DNA of 64,000 nucleotides from Kytococcus schroeteri (GTDB taxonomy: Bacteria; Actinomycetota; Actinomycetes; Actinomycetales; Dermatophilaceae). Under the pieces are notes generated by a model. The model did no database searches. It was given only the letters and a program-made list of their open reading frames with translations, and was not told where the DNA came from. Of this stretch, positions 31,532 to 39,690 are shown one piece after another. How positions within the stretch are numbered: the first letter of the stretch is position 1; each line of letters opens with the position of its first letter. The DNA lies in NCBI RefSeq assembly GCF_042433515.1, contig NZ_JBHLVH010000001.1:62001-126000 (forward strand), in the 5' to 3' direction. The translations under genes were made by a program, and so were the position numbers.

Positions 31532-32731
31532 GTGTCTGCCCACCCCGCCGCCCCCTCCGCCCACCTGCGCACCAGCGCCCGCACGCTCGTGCTCTGGCTC
31601 GCGGCGGCCACCTTCGGTATCGGGCTCACGGAGTTCGCCGCCATGACCCTGCTGCCCTTCTACGCGCGGGAGTTCGGCGTCACCGAGCCCCAGGCGTCGC
31701 GGGCGGTGAGCGCCTACGCGCTGGGGGTGGTGGTGGGTGCCCCCGTGCTCTCGGTGGTCATGGGCGGCTGGGAGCGTCGCCGCGCGCTGGTGGTGCTGCT
31801 GGGCATGTTCGCCACCGGCAACCTGCTGGCCGCCCTCGCCCCCTCGATGCCGTTGCTCGTCGGCGCCCGCTTCCTGGCCGGTCTGCCGCACGGTGCGCTG
31901 TTCGGCATCGCCCAGCTGGTGGCGGCCACCGCCATGGGGCGTGAGCGGGCGGCGCAGGCCGTGGCCTGGGTGATGATGGGCCTGACGGTGGCCACCGTGG
32001 TGGGCGTGCCCACCGTGAGCGTCATCGGGCAGGCCACCACCTGGCGGCTGCCGTTCGCCCTGGTGGCCGTGGGTGGGCTGCTCCTGGCGGCCGTGCTCTG
32101 GCGTCTCGTGCCGCCGGGCGGCGGGCGCTCGGGCGGCACCTCGTTCCACGAGCTCAACGCACTGCGCAACCCGGACGTGCTGCTCACCCTGGCCATGGGC
32201 GCCATCGGGTTCGGTGGCATGTTCGCCGTGTACTCGTTCCTCTCGGCCACCCTGCTGGAGAACACCGACGCGCCCGCTTGGGGCATCCCGCTGGTACTCA
32301 TGGCCTACGGCGTGGGCGGCATCCTGGGCAACCTCGCGGCCGGGCGCACCCCCGCCGGGCGGCTGCTGCCCGTGGCCGGCGCCTTCCAGGCGTTCATCGG
32401 GGTGGCCACGTTGGTCTACTCGCTCACGGTGGACCACTGGTGGCTGATGCTGCTCTCGGTGGCCGTGGTGGGCTTCGGCGGCGGGCTCGTGGTGCCGCTG
32501 CAGACGCGGCTCATGCACGTGGCCGGTGAGGCGCAGACCATGGCGGCGGCCATGAACCATGCGGCCTTCAACGCGGCCAACGCGCTGGGGCCGGCCGTGG
32601 CGGGGGCGGCGCTCGCGGCCGGGTGGGGTTGGCACTCCACCGGGTGGGCCGGGGCTGCGCTGTCCGTCGGGGGCCTGGTGGTGTGGGCCGTGATGATGCT
32701 GCGCGATCGCGCCGCCCGCCCCGCGGCCTGA
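31532..32731 (+). CDS. MFS transporter, AraJ/DHA1-like
   Basis: A 399-residue transporter with 12 hydrophobic helices. Helix 1 begins at RTLVLWLAAATFGIGLTEFA, the typical opening of the AraJ/YdhP/Cmx sugar-or-drug efflux group. The motif GARFLAGLPHGALFGIAQLVAA is the conserved helix-4 region. Three GTG codons are possible starts (31466, 31526, 31532). The last leaves a compact 13-residue lead before helix 1 and is preferred, though none has a ribosome binding site. The start lies immediately after a strong hairpin, which is unusual for an expressed gene. The substrate is unknown. Confidence 0.85.
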   Translation: MSAHPAAPSAHLRTSARTLVLWLAAATFGIGLTEFAAMTLLPFYAREFGVTEPQASRAVSAYALGVVVGAPVLSVVMGGWERRRALVVLLGMFATGNLLAALAPSMPLLVGARFLAGLPHGALFGIAQLVAATAMGRERAAQAVAWVMMGLTVATVVGVPTVSVIGQATTWRLPFALVAVGGLLLAAVLWRLVPPGGGRSGGTSFHELNALRNPDVLLTLAMGAIGFGGMFAVYSFLSATLLENTDAPAWGIPLVLMAYGVGGILGNLAAGRTPAGRLLPVAGAFQAFIGVATLVYSLTVDHWWLMLLSVAVVGFGGGLVVPLQTRLMHVAGEAQTMAAAMNHAAFNAANALGPAVAGAALAAGWGWHSTGWAGAALSVGGLVVWAVMMLRDRAARPAA

Positions 32732-32823
32732 GTCGCTGCGCGACGGTCCCACGGCCCGATCGCGCCGCCCGGCGACGCGTGCCGCCCCGGCCTCACCGCG
32801 GCCCGATCGCACCGCCTCATCTG

Positions 32824-32928
32824 CGCGCACGGGAAACCTCCGGCCGCATGCGAAAGGTGCTGGTCACCCGGGAAACATCCCGTGCGGCCAGCACCTTTCC
32901 CGTGCCGGGTGGGTTTTCGCGTGCGGGC
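32824..32928. repeat. second cluster of CGCACGCGAA-type extragenic repeats
   Basis: The arms AAAGGTGCTGG (32853-32863) and CCAGCACCTTT (32888-32898) pair perfectly, each flanked by GCATGCG or CGTGC sequences. The AAAGGTGCTGG unit with a GC(A/G)(C/T)GCG neighbour recurs from the cluster at 16.1 kb. The rest of the 32732-32990 gap contains no recognisable gene. Confidence 0.6.
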
Positions 32929-32990
32929 GGCCCAGCCCCGGCCCGGTGCCGTCCCGTCGAAGGCGCCCCACCCCGTGGCAGGCTGCCGCC

Positions 32991-33332
32991 GTGGACGAGC
33001 TGCTGGTGGAGAAGGTGCTGCGCTGCGTGGAGCTGGTGCCCGCGGGGCGGGTGGTGGCCTACGGCGAGGTCGGCCGCATCGTGGGGGCCGGGCCCCGACA
33101 GGTCGGCGCGGTGATGGCCCACCACGGGCACCTCGTGAGCTGGTGGCGGGTCACCAACTCCGACGGGGACCTCCCGCCGCACCTGCGCCCGCGGGCCGCC
33201 GAGCACTGGGCCGACGAGGGCATCGTCTGGAAGCCCAACGGGCTGGGATGCCGCATCGCCGACCACCGCGTGGACCTCGAGGCCCTCGCCGCGGCCTGGC
33301 ACACCGACACCGCCGACCTGCGAGAGGCCTGA
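32991..33332 (+). CDS. alkyltransferase-like protein (MGMT family, no active-site Cys)
   Basis: A 113-residue protein with the O6-alkylguanine-DNA alkyltransferase C-terminal fold: the helix-turn-helix AYGEVGRIVGAGPRQVGAVM and the downstream YxxxGG-region equivalent. In true MGMT the reactive cysteine sits in PCHRV. Here the same position reads SWWRV, so it cannot accept an alkyl group. Alkyltransferase-like (ATL) proteins of this kind bind alkylated guanine and signal it to nucleotide excision repair. The GTG start follows a short leader with a repeat tract upstream. It is convergent with an MFS gene at a four-base gap. Confidence 0.88.
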   Translation: MDELLVEKVLRCVELVPAGRVVAYGEVGRIVGAGPRQVGAVMAHHGHLVSWWRVTNSDGDLPPHLRPRAAEHWADEGIVWKPNGLGCRIADHRVDLEALAAAWHTDTADLREA

Positions 33333-33336
33333 CCCG

Positions 33337-34560
33337 TCAGACGACCGCCGGTTCGTGCCCGCCGATCCACCGCGCCCCGCGGCCGATGAGCCCCGCCGCC
33401 ACCAGCACCACGACCGCCGCGATGACGAACGGCCAGGCCACGCCGGCCCGCTCGGCCACGAGGGTGGAGACGTACGGGGCCACCACGCCGCCCATCCAGC
33501 GCACGCAGTTGTAGCCCGCCGAGGCCACCGGACGCGGGGCGTCGGAGACCTCCATGGCCAGCTCGGTGTAGAGCGTGTTGTTCACGCCCAGGAGGGCGCC
33601 GGCGGCCACGGTGCACGCGATGACGACCGCCCGGGAGCCACCGGCTGCGGCCGCGGCCGTCACGCCGAGGTCCGCGGCCAGCAGCACCAGCACCGTGACG
33701 AGCGTGCGCGCCGTGCCCCACCGCGCCTGCAGCACCGGGGCCAGGAAGACCGACGTGAGGGCCAGCGCCAAGCCCCACCCGAAGAACACCGCGCCGATCG
33801 TGTACGGGCCCGCGTCCAGCACGAACGGCACGAACGCCAGCACCGTGAAGAAGCCGTAGTAGTAGAGCGCCCCGCTGGTGGAGACGATGCGCAGCCCGCC
33901 GTGTCCCAGGGCGCGTAGGGGGTCGGACAGCCGCGTGCGCTGCGCCGGGCGAGGCAGGTCGGGCAGCAGCACGAGCAGCGCCACGAAGGCCGCCGTCATC
34001 AGCACGGCCGTGCCGAAGAAGGGGGCCCGCCAGTGCCAGCCGCCCAGCACCGCGCCCAGGAGGGGGCCCAGTGAGAGGCCAGCGCCCAGCGCGGCCTCGT
34101 AGAGGATGATCGCGACGCTCGACCCACCGCTGGCCACGGCCACGATGACGGCCAGCGCGGTGGCCACGAACAGGGCGTTGCCCAGGCCCCACCCGGCCCG
34201 GAAACCCACCAGCTGGTCCACCGTCGAGGAGGTGCCGGACAGGGCGGCGAAGACGGCCACCAGGGCCAGGCCCAGCAGGAGCGTTCGCTTCCCGCCGATG
34301 CGGGAGCTCAACCAGCCGGTCACCAGCATCATCACCGCGGTGAGGGCGAAGTAGCTGGTGAACAGCAGCGAGACCTGCGAGTGCGTGGCGTCCAGGTTCT
34401 CCGCGATGGCGGGCAGGATCGGGTCCACCAGGCCGATGCCCATGAAGGCGAACACGCTGGCCAGGGCGGTGGCCCACACGGCGGGCGGCTGGCGCAGCAT
34501 CGAGGTGCGCTCGGCGGCGGCGACCTCCTCGGCGGAGGGGCGGTGGGTGGCTGTGGGCAC
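33337..34560 (-). CDS. MFS drug/solute exporter
   Basis: A 407-residue transporter with 12 helices. FMGIGLVDPILPAIAENLDATHSQVSLLFTSYF is a typical helix 1-2 opening of DHA1 drug exporters, and the loop after helix 2 has GWLSSRIGGKRTLLLG (motif A variant with Gly-Gly-Lys-Arg). A GAGGAG ribosome binding site precedes the GTG at 34560. The gene is directly downstream of a MarR regulator on the same strand (41-base gap), the standard layout for an efflux pump controlled by its own repressor. The drug is not predictable. Confidence 0.9.
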   Translation of the reverse strand: MPTATHRPSAEEVAAAERTSMLRQPPAVWATALASVFAFMGIGLVDPILPAIAENLDATHSQVSLLFTSYFALTAVMMLVTGWLSSRIGGKRTLLLGLALVAVFAALSGTSSTVDQLVGFRAGWGLGNALFVATALAVIVAVASGGSSVAIILYEAALGAGLSLGPLLGAVLGGWHWRAPFFGTAVLMTAAFVALLVLLPDLPRPAQRTRLSDPLRALGHGGLRIVSTSGALYYYGFFTVLAFVPFVLDAGPYTIGAVFFGWGLALALTSVFLAPVLQARWGTARTLVTVLVLLAADLGVTAAAAAGGSRAVVIACTVAAGALLGVNNTLYTELAMEVSDAPRPVASAGYNCVRWMGGVVAPYVSTLVAERAGVAWPFVIAAVVVLVAAGLIGRGARWIGGHEPAVV

Positions 34561-34601
34561 GGGTCTCCTCTCGGTGGGACGGGTTCCTCGGTGGGCGAGG
34601 C

Positions 34602-35042
34602 TCAGGGGCGCTTGGCCGCGGCGGCCAGCGCCTGCAGGGCGGGTGCCGCGGCGGCCAGTGCCTCCCGCTCGGTGGCGCTGAGGGTGGCCACGGCATCGGC
34701 CAGGTAGGCGGCGCGGCGCTCGTCGCTGGCTGCCAGGGCGGCGCGTCCCTCCTCGGTGAGGTGCACGCGCTGCACGCGCTGGTCGGCCTCGTCGCGGGTG
34801 CGGGTGACGTACCCGGCATCGGCCAGGCGCCGCACCATCGACGTGGCACTGGGCAGGCGCATGCCCCCGATGCGGGCGAGCTCGCCCATGGTGCGCGGCC
34901 CCTCGCGCAGGGCGGTGAGCGCGGTGGATTGGGAGGTGCTGAGTGCCTCGGTGTGGTCGAGGCCGCGCATCATCACCACCACCTCGCGCAGGGCGCCGCG
35001 CAGGGCGTGGGCGGTGGCGAGGTCCTCGGGGCCGTGTCGCAT
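34602..35042 (-). CDS. MarR-family transcriptional regulator
   Basis: A 146-residue winged-helix regulator. The DNA-binding part runs about 40-105: STSQSTALTALREGPRTMGELARI, then the recognition helix in MRLPSATSMVRRLADAGYV and the wing TRDEADQRVQRVHLT. Terminal helices for dimerisation surround it. MarR proteins repress neighbouring transporters and release on binding phenolic or other ligands. Upstream, the AT-rich sequence with TACTAT and AGGC/GCCT flanks at 35051-35075 is the likely promoter-operator. It sits one gene upstream of an MFS exporter. Confidence 0.92.
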   Translation of the reverse strand: MRHGPEDLATAHALRGALREVVVMMRGLDHTEALSTSQSTALTALREGPRTMGELARIGGMRLPSATSMVRRLADAGYVTRTRDEADQRVQRVHLTEEGRAALAASDERRAAYLADAVATLSATEREALAAAAPALQALAAAAKRP

Positions 35043-35050
35043 GGTAGTGA

Positions 35051-35076
35051 GGCTATCTCATAGTAAGACTGCCTAA
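35051..35076 (-). promoter_or_regulatory. marR promoter/operator region
   Basis: This is an unusually AT-rich patch for this genome. On the minus strand TACTAT (35065-35060) fits a -10. An AGGC...GCCT inverted pair (35051-35054 and 35072-35075) encloses it. Autoregulation by MarR would fit this position. No clear -35. Confidence 0.4.
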
Positions 35077-35137
35077 GTACATGGGAGGGTCCTCGCCGGC
35101 TGGCGGTCGCCCCGCCCGGTCGCGCCACAATGGCCCC

Positions 35138-36094
35138 ATGACCACCGACGCCTCGCAGTCCTCCGCCCCCGCTCCCTGGACCGGCCGCGACGACGGCCCC
35201 GGCCCCGAGCACCGCCGCTGGCACCACGTCGCGGCCGGGGCGACGGACGGCGGCCCGCGCGTGGGCGTGGTCGGCTTCGCCAGTGACGAGGGCGTGCGCC
35301 GCAACAAGGGCCGCCAGGGTGCGGCCGAGGCCCCGCCGCTGCTGCGCGGCGCCCTGGCCGGCATGGCCGCCCACAGGCCCTTCGCGCTGACCGACCACGG
35401 CGACACCGGCTACGAGGGGCGTGACCTCGAATCCGGTCACGAGGCCGTGGGTACCGCCATCGCCGCCTCGCTCGACGCCGACGACCTCACCGTCGTGCTC
35501 GGCGGTGGCCACGAGACCGCGTGGGGCTGCTACCTGGGCCGCGCGCGCTCCCAGCGCTACGGCACCCCCGAGGCGATGGGCCGCACCGCCGTGGTCAACC
35601 TGGACGCGCACTTCGACCTGCGCGAGGCCCCCGAGCCCAGCAGCGGCACCCCCTTCCTGCAGATGGCGCAGGCCGAGCAGGAGGCCGGCCGCGGGCTGGA
35701 CTACACCGTCATCGGCATCGCCGAGTCGAGCAACACCGCCGTCCTGTTCGACGCCGCGCGCTCGCTGGGTGCCACCTGGCTGCTCGACGTGGACTCCACC
35801 GAGGAGGCCGCCGTGGCCGCGGTGGACAAGGTGCTCGCCCGCGCGGACCACGTGCACCTGGAGATCGACCTCGACGTGCTGCCCGCCGACATCGCGCCCG
35901 GTGTGAGCGCGCCGGCGGCCTACGGCGTGCCGATGCGGGTGTGCAGCGCCGTCGTGCGCCGCCTGGCGGCCTCCGGGAAGCTTCGCGTGGTGGACGTGGC
36001 CGAGTACAACCCGTCGGTGGACGTGGACTCGCGCACCGCCAAGGCCGCTGCCCGTCTGGTCACCGACATCGTCCACGCCCTGCCGGGGGAGTGA
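35138..36094 (+). CDS. hutG: formimidoylglutamase-like ureohydrolase
   Basis: A 318-residue arginase-family enzyme, binuclear manganese type. Metal ligands: GGGHE (122-126), NLDAHFD (154-160) and EIDLDVLPAD (242-251). HutG hydrolyses N-formimidoyl-glutamate to glutamate and formamide at the end of histidine catabolism. The rather short, charged ligand loops and the lack of agmatinase-specific motifs favour HutG over agmatinase. No other hut genes are in this window, so the assignment rests on the protein alone. The ATG at 35138 is preceded at six bases by CACAAT, a leaderless-type start. Confidence 0.8.
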   Translation: MTTDASQSSAPAPWTGRDDGPGPEHRRWHHVAAGATDGGPRVGVVGFASDEGVRRNKGRQGAAEAPPLLRGALAGMAAHRPFALTDHGDTGYEGRDLESGHEAVGTAIAASLDADDLTVVLGGGHETAWGCYLGRARSQRYGTPEAMGRTAVVNLDAHFDLREAPEPSSGTPFLQMAQAEQEAGRGLDYTVIGIAESSNTAVLFDAARSLGATWLLDVDSTEEAAVAAVDKVLARADHVHLEIDLDVLPADIAPGVSAPAAYGVPMRVCSAVVRRLAASGKLRVVDVAEYNPSVDVDSRTAKAAARLVTDIVHALPGE

Positions 36095-36127
36095 GCGTGG
36101 CTGCCCGTTGACCCCCCCTACCCCCCT

Positions 36128-36194
36128 CCCGTTGAGTCGTCGACTCTTGGGGCCGATGGGGGGAGTTGACCCCGAGGAGCGACGACTCAACGGG
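36128..36194. terminator. long hairpin after hutG
   Basis: Arms CCCGTTGAGTCGTCG (36128-36142) and CGACGACTCAACGGG (36180-36194) pair perfectly. The 37-base interior can form a further G/C-rich stem. It lies between the hutG stop and the OxyR-type promoter of the ahp operon, so it probably insulates the two. Confidence 0.6.
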
Positions 36195-36231
36195 CCGCTT
36201 GGGTGGTGTCGGGGGGTGGGGGGGGGGTGGT

Positions 36232-36278
36232 ATAGGTGTCGACTATGCAAAACCGTCCGACTCATATACAGTGGCTAT
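36232..36278 (+). promoter_or_regulatory. OxyR-type site and promoter of the ahpC-ahpF-oxyR operon
   Basis: ATAG at 36232-36235, seven bases, then CTAT at 36243-36246 is an exact half of the OxyR consensus ATAG-N7-CTAT-N7-ATAG-N7-CTAT. The second half is degenerate (CGTC, then TATA), but another CTAT follows at 36275. TATACA (36265-36270) is a good -10 with no good -35 upstream, as expected for an OxyR-activated promoter. A G-rich tract (G6 T G10 T GG) precedes the site. Confidence 0.65.
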
Positions 36279-36337
36279 CGCAGTCGGGAACGTCGGCTGC
36301 ACCCCCCAGACGTCAACAACGCAACGAGGGAGCACGC

Positions 36338-36901
36338 ATGTCGCTGATCAACACCACCATCAAGCCCTTCCAGGCCACCGGTTTCGTGAACGGTGAGTTC
36401 AAGGACTACTCGGACGCCGACATCCAGGGCAAGTGGGCCATCTTCTTCTTCTACCCGGCCGACTTCACCTTCGTGTGCCCCACCGAGCTGGGTGACCTGG
36501 CCGACCACTACGAGGAGCTGCAGAAGCTCGGCGTCGAGGTCTTCGGTGTCTCCACCGACACCCACTTCACCCACAAGGCCTGGCACGGCTCCTCCGAGAC
36601 CGTCGGCAAGGTGACCTACCCGATGCTGGGTGACCCCACCCACCTGCTGGCCAACAACTTCGAGATCCTGCGCCAGGACGAGGGCGTCGCCAACCGCGGC
36701 ACCTTCCTGGTGGACCCCGACGGCGTCATCCAGTTCACCGAGGTGACCTCCGAGGGCATCGGCCGCAACGCCGCCGAGCTGGTCCGCAAGGTCAAGGCCG
36801 CCCAGTACGTGCGCAACAACCCCGGCCAGGTCTGCCCGGCCAAGTGGGAGGAGGGCGCCGAGACCCTGGAGCCCTCGCTGGACCTCGTCGGCAAGATCTG
36901 A
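36338..36901 (+). CDS. ahpC: alkyl hydroperoxide reductase peroxiredoxin subunit
   Basis: A typical two-Cys peroxiredoxin of 187 residues. The peroxidatic Cys47 is in FYPADFTFVCPTE and the resolving Cys166 in NNPGQVCPAKW, the standard spacing for the AhpC/Prx1 class. AhpC reduces hydrogen peroxide and organic peroxides, and AhpF recycles it. The ATG at 36338 has GAGGGAG at five bases. It heads an operon with ahpF and oxyR, behind an OxyR-type promoter. A hairpin in the gap to ahpF could lower ahpF expression relative to ahpC (inference). Confidence 0.98.
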   Translation: MSLINTTIKPFQATGFVNGEFKDYSDADIQGKWAIFFFYPADFTFVCPTELGDLADHYEELQKLGVEVFGVSTDTHFTHKAWHGSSETVGKVTYPMLGDPTHLLANNFEILRQDEGVANRGTFLVDPDGVIQFTEVTSEGIGRNAAELVRKVKAAQYVRNNPGQVCPAKWEEGAETLEPSLDLVGKI

Positions 36902-36944
36902 TCGGCGACACCGCCCTCGGCGCCTGACGGCGTCGACCCCTGAC

Positions 36945-36988
36945 CCGACGGCGGTCGGGCCGGCCAGGTGCCGGTCGGCCGCCGTCGG
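36945..36988 (+). terminator. intercistronic hairpin between ahpC and ahpF
   Basis: Arms CCGACGGCGG (36945-36954) and CCGCCGTCGG (36979-36988) pair perfectly, with a further GC stem inside. Lying inside the operon, it is more likely an attenuator or mRNA-stability element than a full stop, since oxyR and ahpF have no obvious promoter of their own. Confidence 0.5.
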
Positions 36989-37075
36989 TGCACCCACCAC
37001 CCGCACCCGATGCGGTGCACCCGCCCCTGCGCCCTCGTCCCCGCCACGCCACGCCACGCACCCCTGGAGGACCCC

Positions 37076-38758
37076 GTGCTCGAGAAGAACCTCGCCACCC
37101 AGCTCCGTCAGCTCCTGGACAACCTGAAGCGTCCGGTCGAGCTGCTCACCACCGTCGAGGCCGACGCCACCGACGCCACCACCCGCGAGACCCTCGAGCT
37201 GTGCGCCGAGATCGCGGAGATGTCCGAGCTCGTCACCGCCCGTGAGGCCGAGGGCGACGAGCGCGCGCAGCGCACCCCCTCGTTCACCATCCGCGCCGCC
37301 GACGACCACGCCGCGGCCGTGACCTTCTCCGGCCTGCCGATGGGGCACGAGTTCACCTCGCTGGTGCTCGCCCTGCTCAACATCGGTGGCCACCCGTCCA
37401 AGGCCGCCCCCGCCACCATCGAGCAGGTCCGGAACATCCGCGGCGAGCACCACTTCGAGACCTTCTTCAGCCAGTCCTGCCAGAACTGCCCCGACGTGGT
37501 GCAGGCGCTGGACCTCATGGCCACGCTCAACCCGGGCATCACGCACACCGCCATCGACGGCTCGGCCTTCCCCGACGAGGCCGACGAGCGCGGCGTCATG
37601 GCCGTGCCCACCGTCTTCCTCGACGGCGAGGACTTCGGCTCCGGCCGCATGACCCTGGAGGAGATCGTCGAGCGCATCGACGACGACGCCGCGCAGGCCG
37701 CCGCGGACCGCCTCTCCGAGGCCGACCCCTACGAGGTGCTCGTGCTCGGTGGCGGCCCGGCCGGCGCCACCGCCGCCATCTACGCGGCCCGCAAGGGCAT
37801 CCGCACCGGCCTGGTGGCCGAGCGCATGGGCGGCCAGGTGAACGACACCATGGCCATCGAGAACCTCTCGGGCACCTCCCACACCGAGGGTCCGCAGCTC
37901 TCGGCGGCGCTGGAGCGCCACGTCAACGACTATGACGTGGACCTCGTGAAGTCCCAGGTGGCCACCGGCGTCACCACCGCCCGGGCCGAGGGTGGCTACC
38001 ACTCCGTGGAGCTCGCCTCCGGCGCCACCCTGCGCACCCGCTCGCTGGTGGTCGCCACGGGTGCCTCCTGGCGCACCATGGGCGTGCCGGGTGAGGAGGA
38101 GTACCGCAACAAGGGCGTCACCTTCTGCCCGCACTGCGACGGCCCGCTCTTCAAGGGCAAGCGCGTCGCGGTCATCGGCGGTGGCAACTCCGGCGTGGAG
38201 GCCGCGATCGACCTGGCCGGCATCGTGGGCCACGTGACGGTGCTGGAGTTCATGGACTCCATGCGTGCCGACCAGGTGCTGCAGGACAAGTTGCGCTCCC
38301 TGCCCAATGTCGACGTCGTGCTCGGCGCGGCCACCCAGGAGGTCGTCGGCGACGGCTCCCGCGTGACCGGCCTGAGGTACGAGCTCCGCGAGACCGGCGA
38401 GGCCCAGCAGCTCGATCTCGAGGGCGTGTTCGTGCAGATCGGCCTGGTGCCCAACTCGGCCTTCCTCAAGGACTCCGGCATCGAGCTGACCGACCGCGGC
38501 GAGGTCGTCATCGACGAGCGGGGTGCCACCAACGTGCCGGGCGTGTTCGCCGCCGGCGACGTGGCCACCACCCCGTACAAGCAGATCGTCGTGGCCTTCG
38601 GCTCGGGCTCCACCGCCTCGTTGAGCGCCTTCGACCACCTCATCCGCACCTCCGCGCCCAGCCAGGGCGACGCGGAGGACACCGCGGCGCGCACCAAGGT
38701 GGTCGATGCCGACGCCGAGCCCACCGACGTGGCCGACACCGCGGACGCCTCGTCGTGA
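37076..38758 (+). CDS. ahpF: alkyl hydroperoxide reductase flavoprotein subunit F
   Basis: A 560-residue two-part reductase. The N-terminal tandem thioredoxin-like domain (about 1-205) has the redox pair Cys135/Cys138 in SCQNC. The C-terminal half is a thioredoxin-reductase-like flavoprotein with FAD loop GGGPAG (225-230), redox Cys351/Cys354 in FCPHC and the NAD(P) loop IGGGNSG near 368. It passes electrons from NADH to AhpC. The GTG at 37076 has GGAGG five bases upstream. The stop overlaps the oxyR start by four bases. The last 30 residues are acidic and low-complexity. Confidence 0.97.
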   Translation: MLEKNLATQLRQLLDNLKRPVELLTTVEADATDATTRETLELCAEIAEMSELVTAREAEGDERAQRTPSFTIRAADDHAAAVTFSGLPMGHEFTSLVLALLNIGGHPSKAAPATIEQVRNIRGEHHFETFFSQSCQNCPDVVQALDLMATLNPGITHTAIDGSAFPDEADERGVMAVPTVFLDGEDFGSGRMTLEEIVERIDDDAAQAAADRLSEADPYEVLVLGGGPAGATAAIYAARKGIRTGLVAERMGGQVNDTMAIENLSGTSHTEGPQLSAALERHVNDYDVDLVKSQVATGVTTARAEGGYHSVELASGATLRTRSLVVATGASWRTMGVPGEEEYRNKGVTFCPHCDGPLFKGKRVAVIGGGNSGVEAAIDLAGIVGHVTVLEFMDSMRADQVLQDKLRSLPNVDVVLGAATQEVVGDGSRVTGLRYELRETGEAQQLDLEGVFVQIGLVPNSAFLKDSGIELTDRGEVVIDERGATNVPGVFAAGDVATTPYKQIVVAFGSGSTASLSAFDHLIRTSAPSQGDAEDTAARTKVVDADAEPTDVADTADASS

Positions 38759-39657
38759 ACCTGCGCGACCTCGAGTACCTGGTCGCCCTGGGCGACCACG
38801 GCAGCTTCGGTCGCGCCGCGGAGGCCTGCGGTGTCAGCCAGCCCACGCTGAGCACGCAGGTCAAGAAGCTGGAGGCGGCCCTGGGCTGCGCGCTCGTGGA
38901 GCGTGCGGGCCGCACCACGCGCCTCACCCCGGCCGGCGAGCAGATCGCCGGCCGGGCACGGCGCATGCTCGGGCACGGCGACGCCATCCGGCGCGTCGCC
39001 GAGCAGGCCCGCGACCCCCGGGCCGGCTCGCTGCGGCTGGGCATCTTCCCCACCCTCGCGCCGTACCTGCTGCCGCACGTGGTGCCCGGCATCCGCGAGG
39101 CCCTCCCGGAGCTCAACCTGCTGCTGGTGGAGGAGCGCACGCCGGACCTCATGCGGCAGCTCCGGGAGGGCACCCTCGATGCGGTGGTGCTCGCCGGCCC
39201 GCTGACCGACCCCGGACTGGCGGTGGAGCCCCTCTTCCGTGAGGACTTCCTGCTGGCCGTGCCGCTGGACCACCCGCTGGCCGGGCAGGAGACGGTGGAC
39301 CCCTCCGTGCTGGGCGACGAGTCGGTGCTCCTGCTGGAGGACGGCCACTGCCTGCGGGACCAGGCGCTCGACGTCTGCCGCTCCTCCGGCGCGGTGGAGA
39401 TGGACGGCTTCCGCGCCACCTCCCTGGAGACCCTGCGGCACATGGTGGCCTCCGGGGTCGGGGTGACCCTCATGCCCCGCATGGCGGTCGACCGCCCCGG
39501 CGGCCCCGGGGGAGTGGCGACGGTCGAGTTCACCGCGCCAGCACCCCATCGGGACATCGTGCTGGCGTGGCGCGCCTCCTCGGTGCAGGCCGACCTCATG
39601 CCGGAGCTCGCCGAGCTGCTCCGCTCGGTGCCCGCGCCCCTGGCCACCCCGGCCTGA
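38755..39657 (+). CDS. oxyR: hydrogen peroxide-sensing LysR-type regulator
   Basis: A 300-residue LysR protein. The N-terminal winged HTH has CGVSQPTLSTQVKKLE at about 25-40. In the effector domain, the pair Cys199 and Cys208 sits in LLEDGHCLRDQALDVC, the same motif and numbering as the peroxide-sensing disulfide of E. coli OxyR. Oxidation of that pair activates transcription of antioxidant genes. Located at the end of the ahpC-ahpF operon with a four-base overlap, it is likely autoregulated through the site upstream of ahpC. Confidence 0.95.
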   Translation: MNLRDLEYLVALGDHGSFGRAAEACGVSQPTLSTQVKKLEAALGCALVERAGRTTRLTPAGEQIAGRARRMLGHGDAIRRVAEQARDPRAGSLRLGIFPTLAPYLLPHVVPGIREALPELNLLLVEERTPDLMRQLREGTLDAVVLAGPLTDPGLAVEPLFREDFLLAVPLDHPLAGQETVDPSVLGDESVLLLEDGHCLRDQALDVCRSSGAVEMDGFRATSLETLRHMVASGVGVTLMPRMAVDRPGGPGGVATVEFTAPAPHRDIVLAWRASSVQADLMPELAELLRSVPAPLATPA

Positions 39658-39690
39658 CGCCGCGGCAGGGGGGGGTGGCACCATCGGGCC

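Noticed and set aside
32732..32990. A small gene in the gap before the alkyltransferase-like gene
   Set aside because: Frames here are open only because of GC content, and the sequence is repeat arms; no start with a ribosome binding site.
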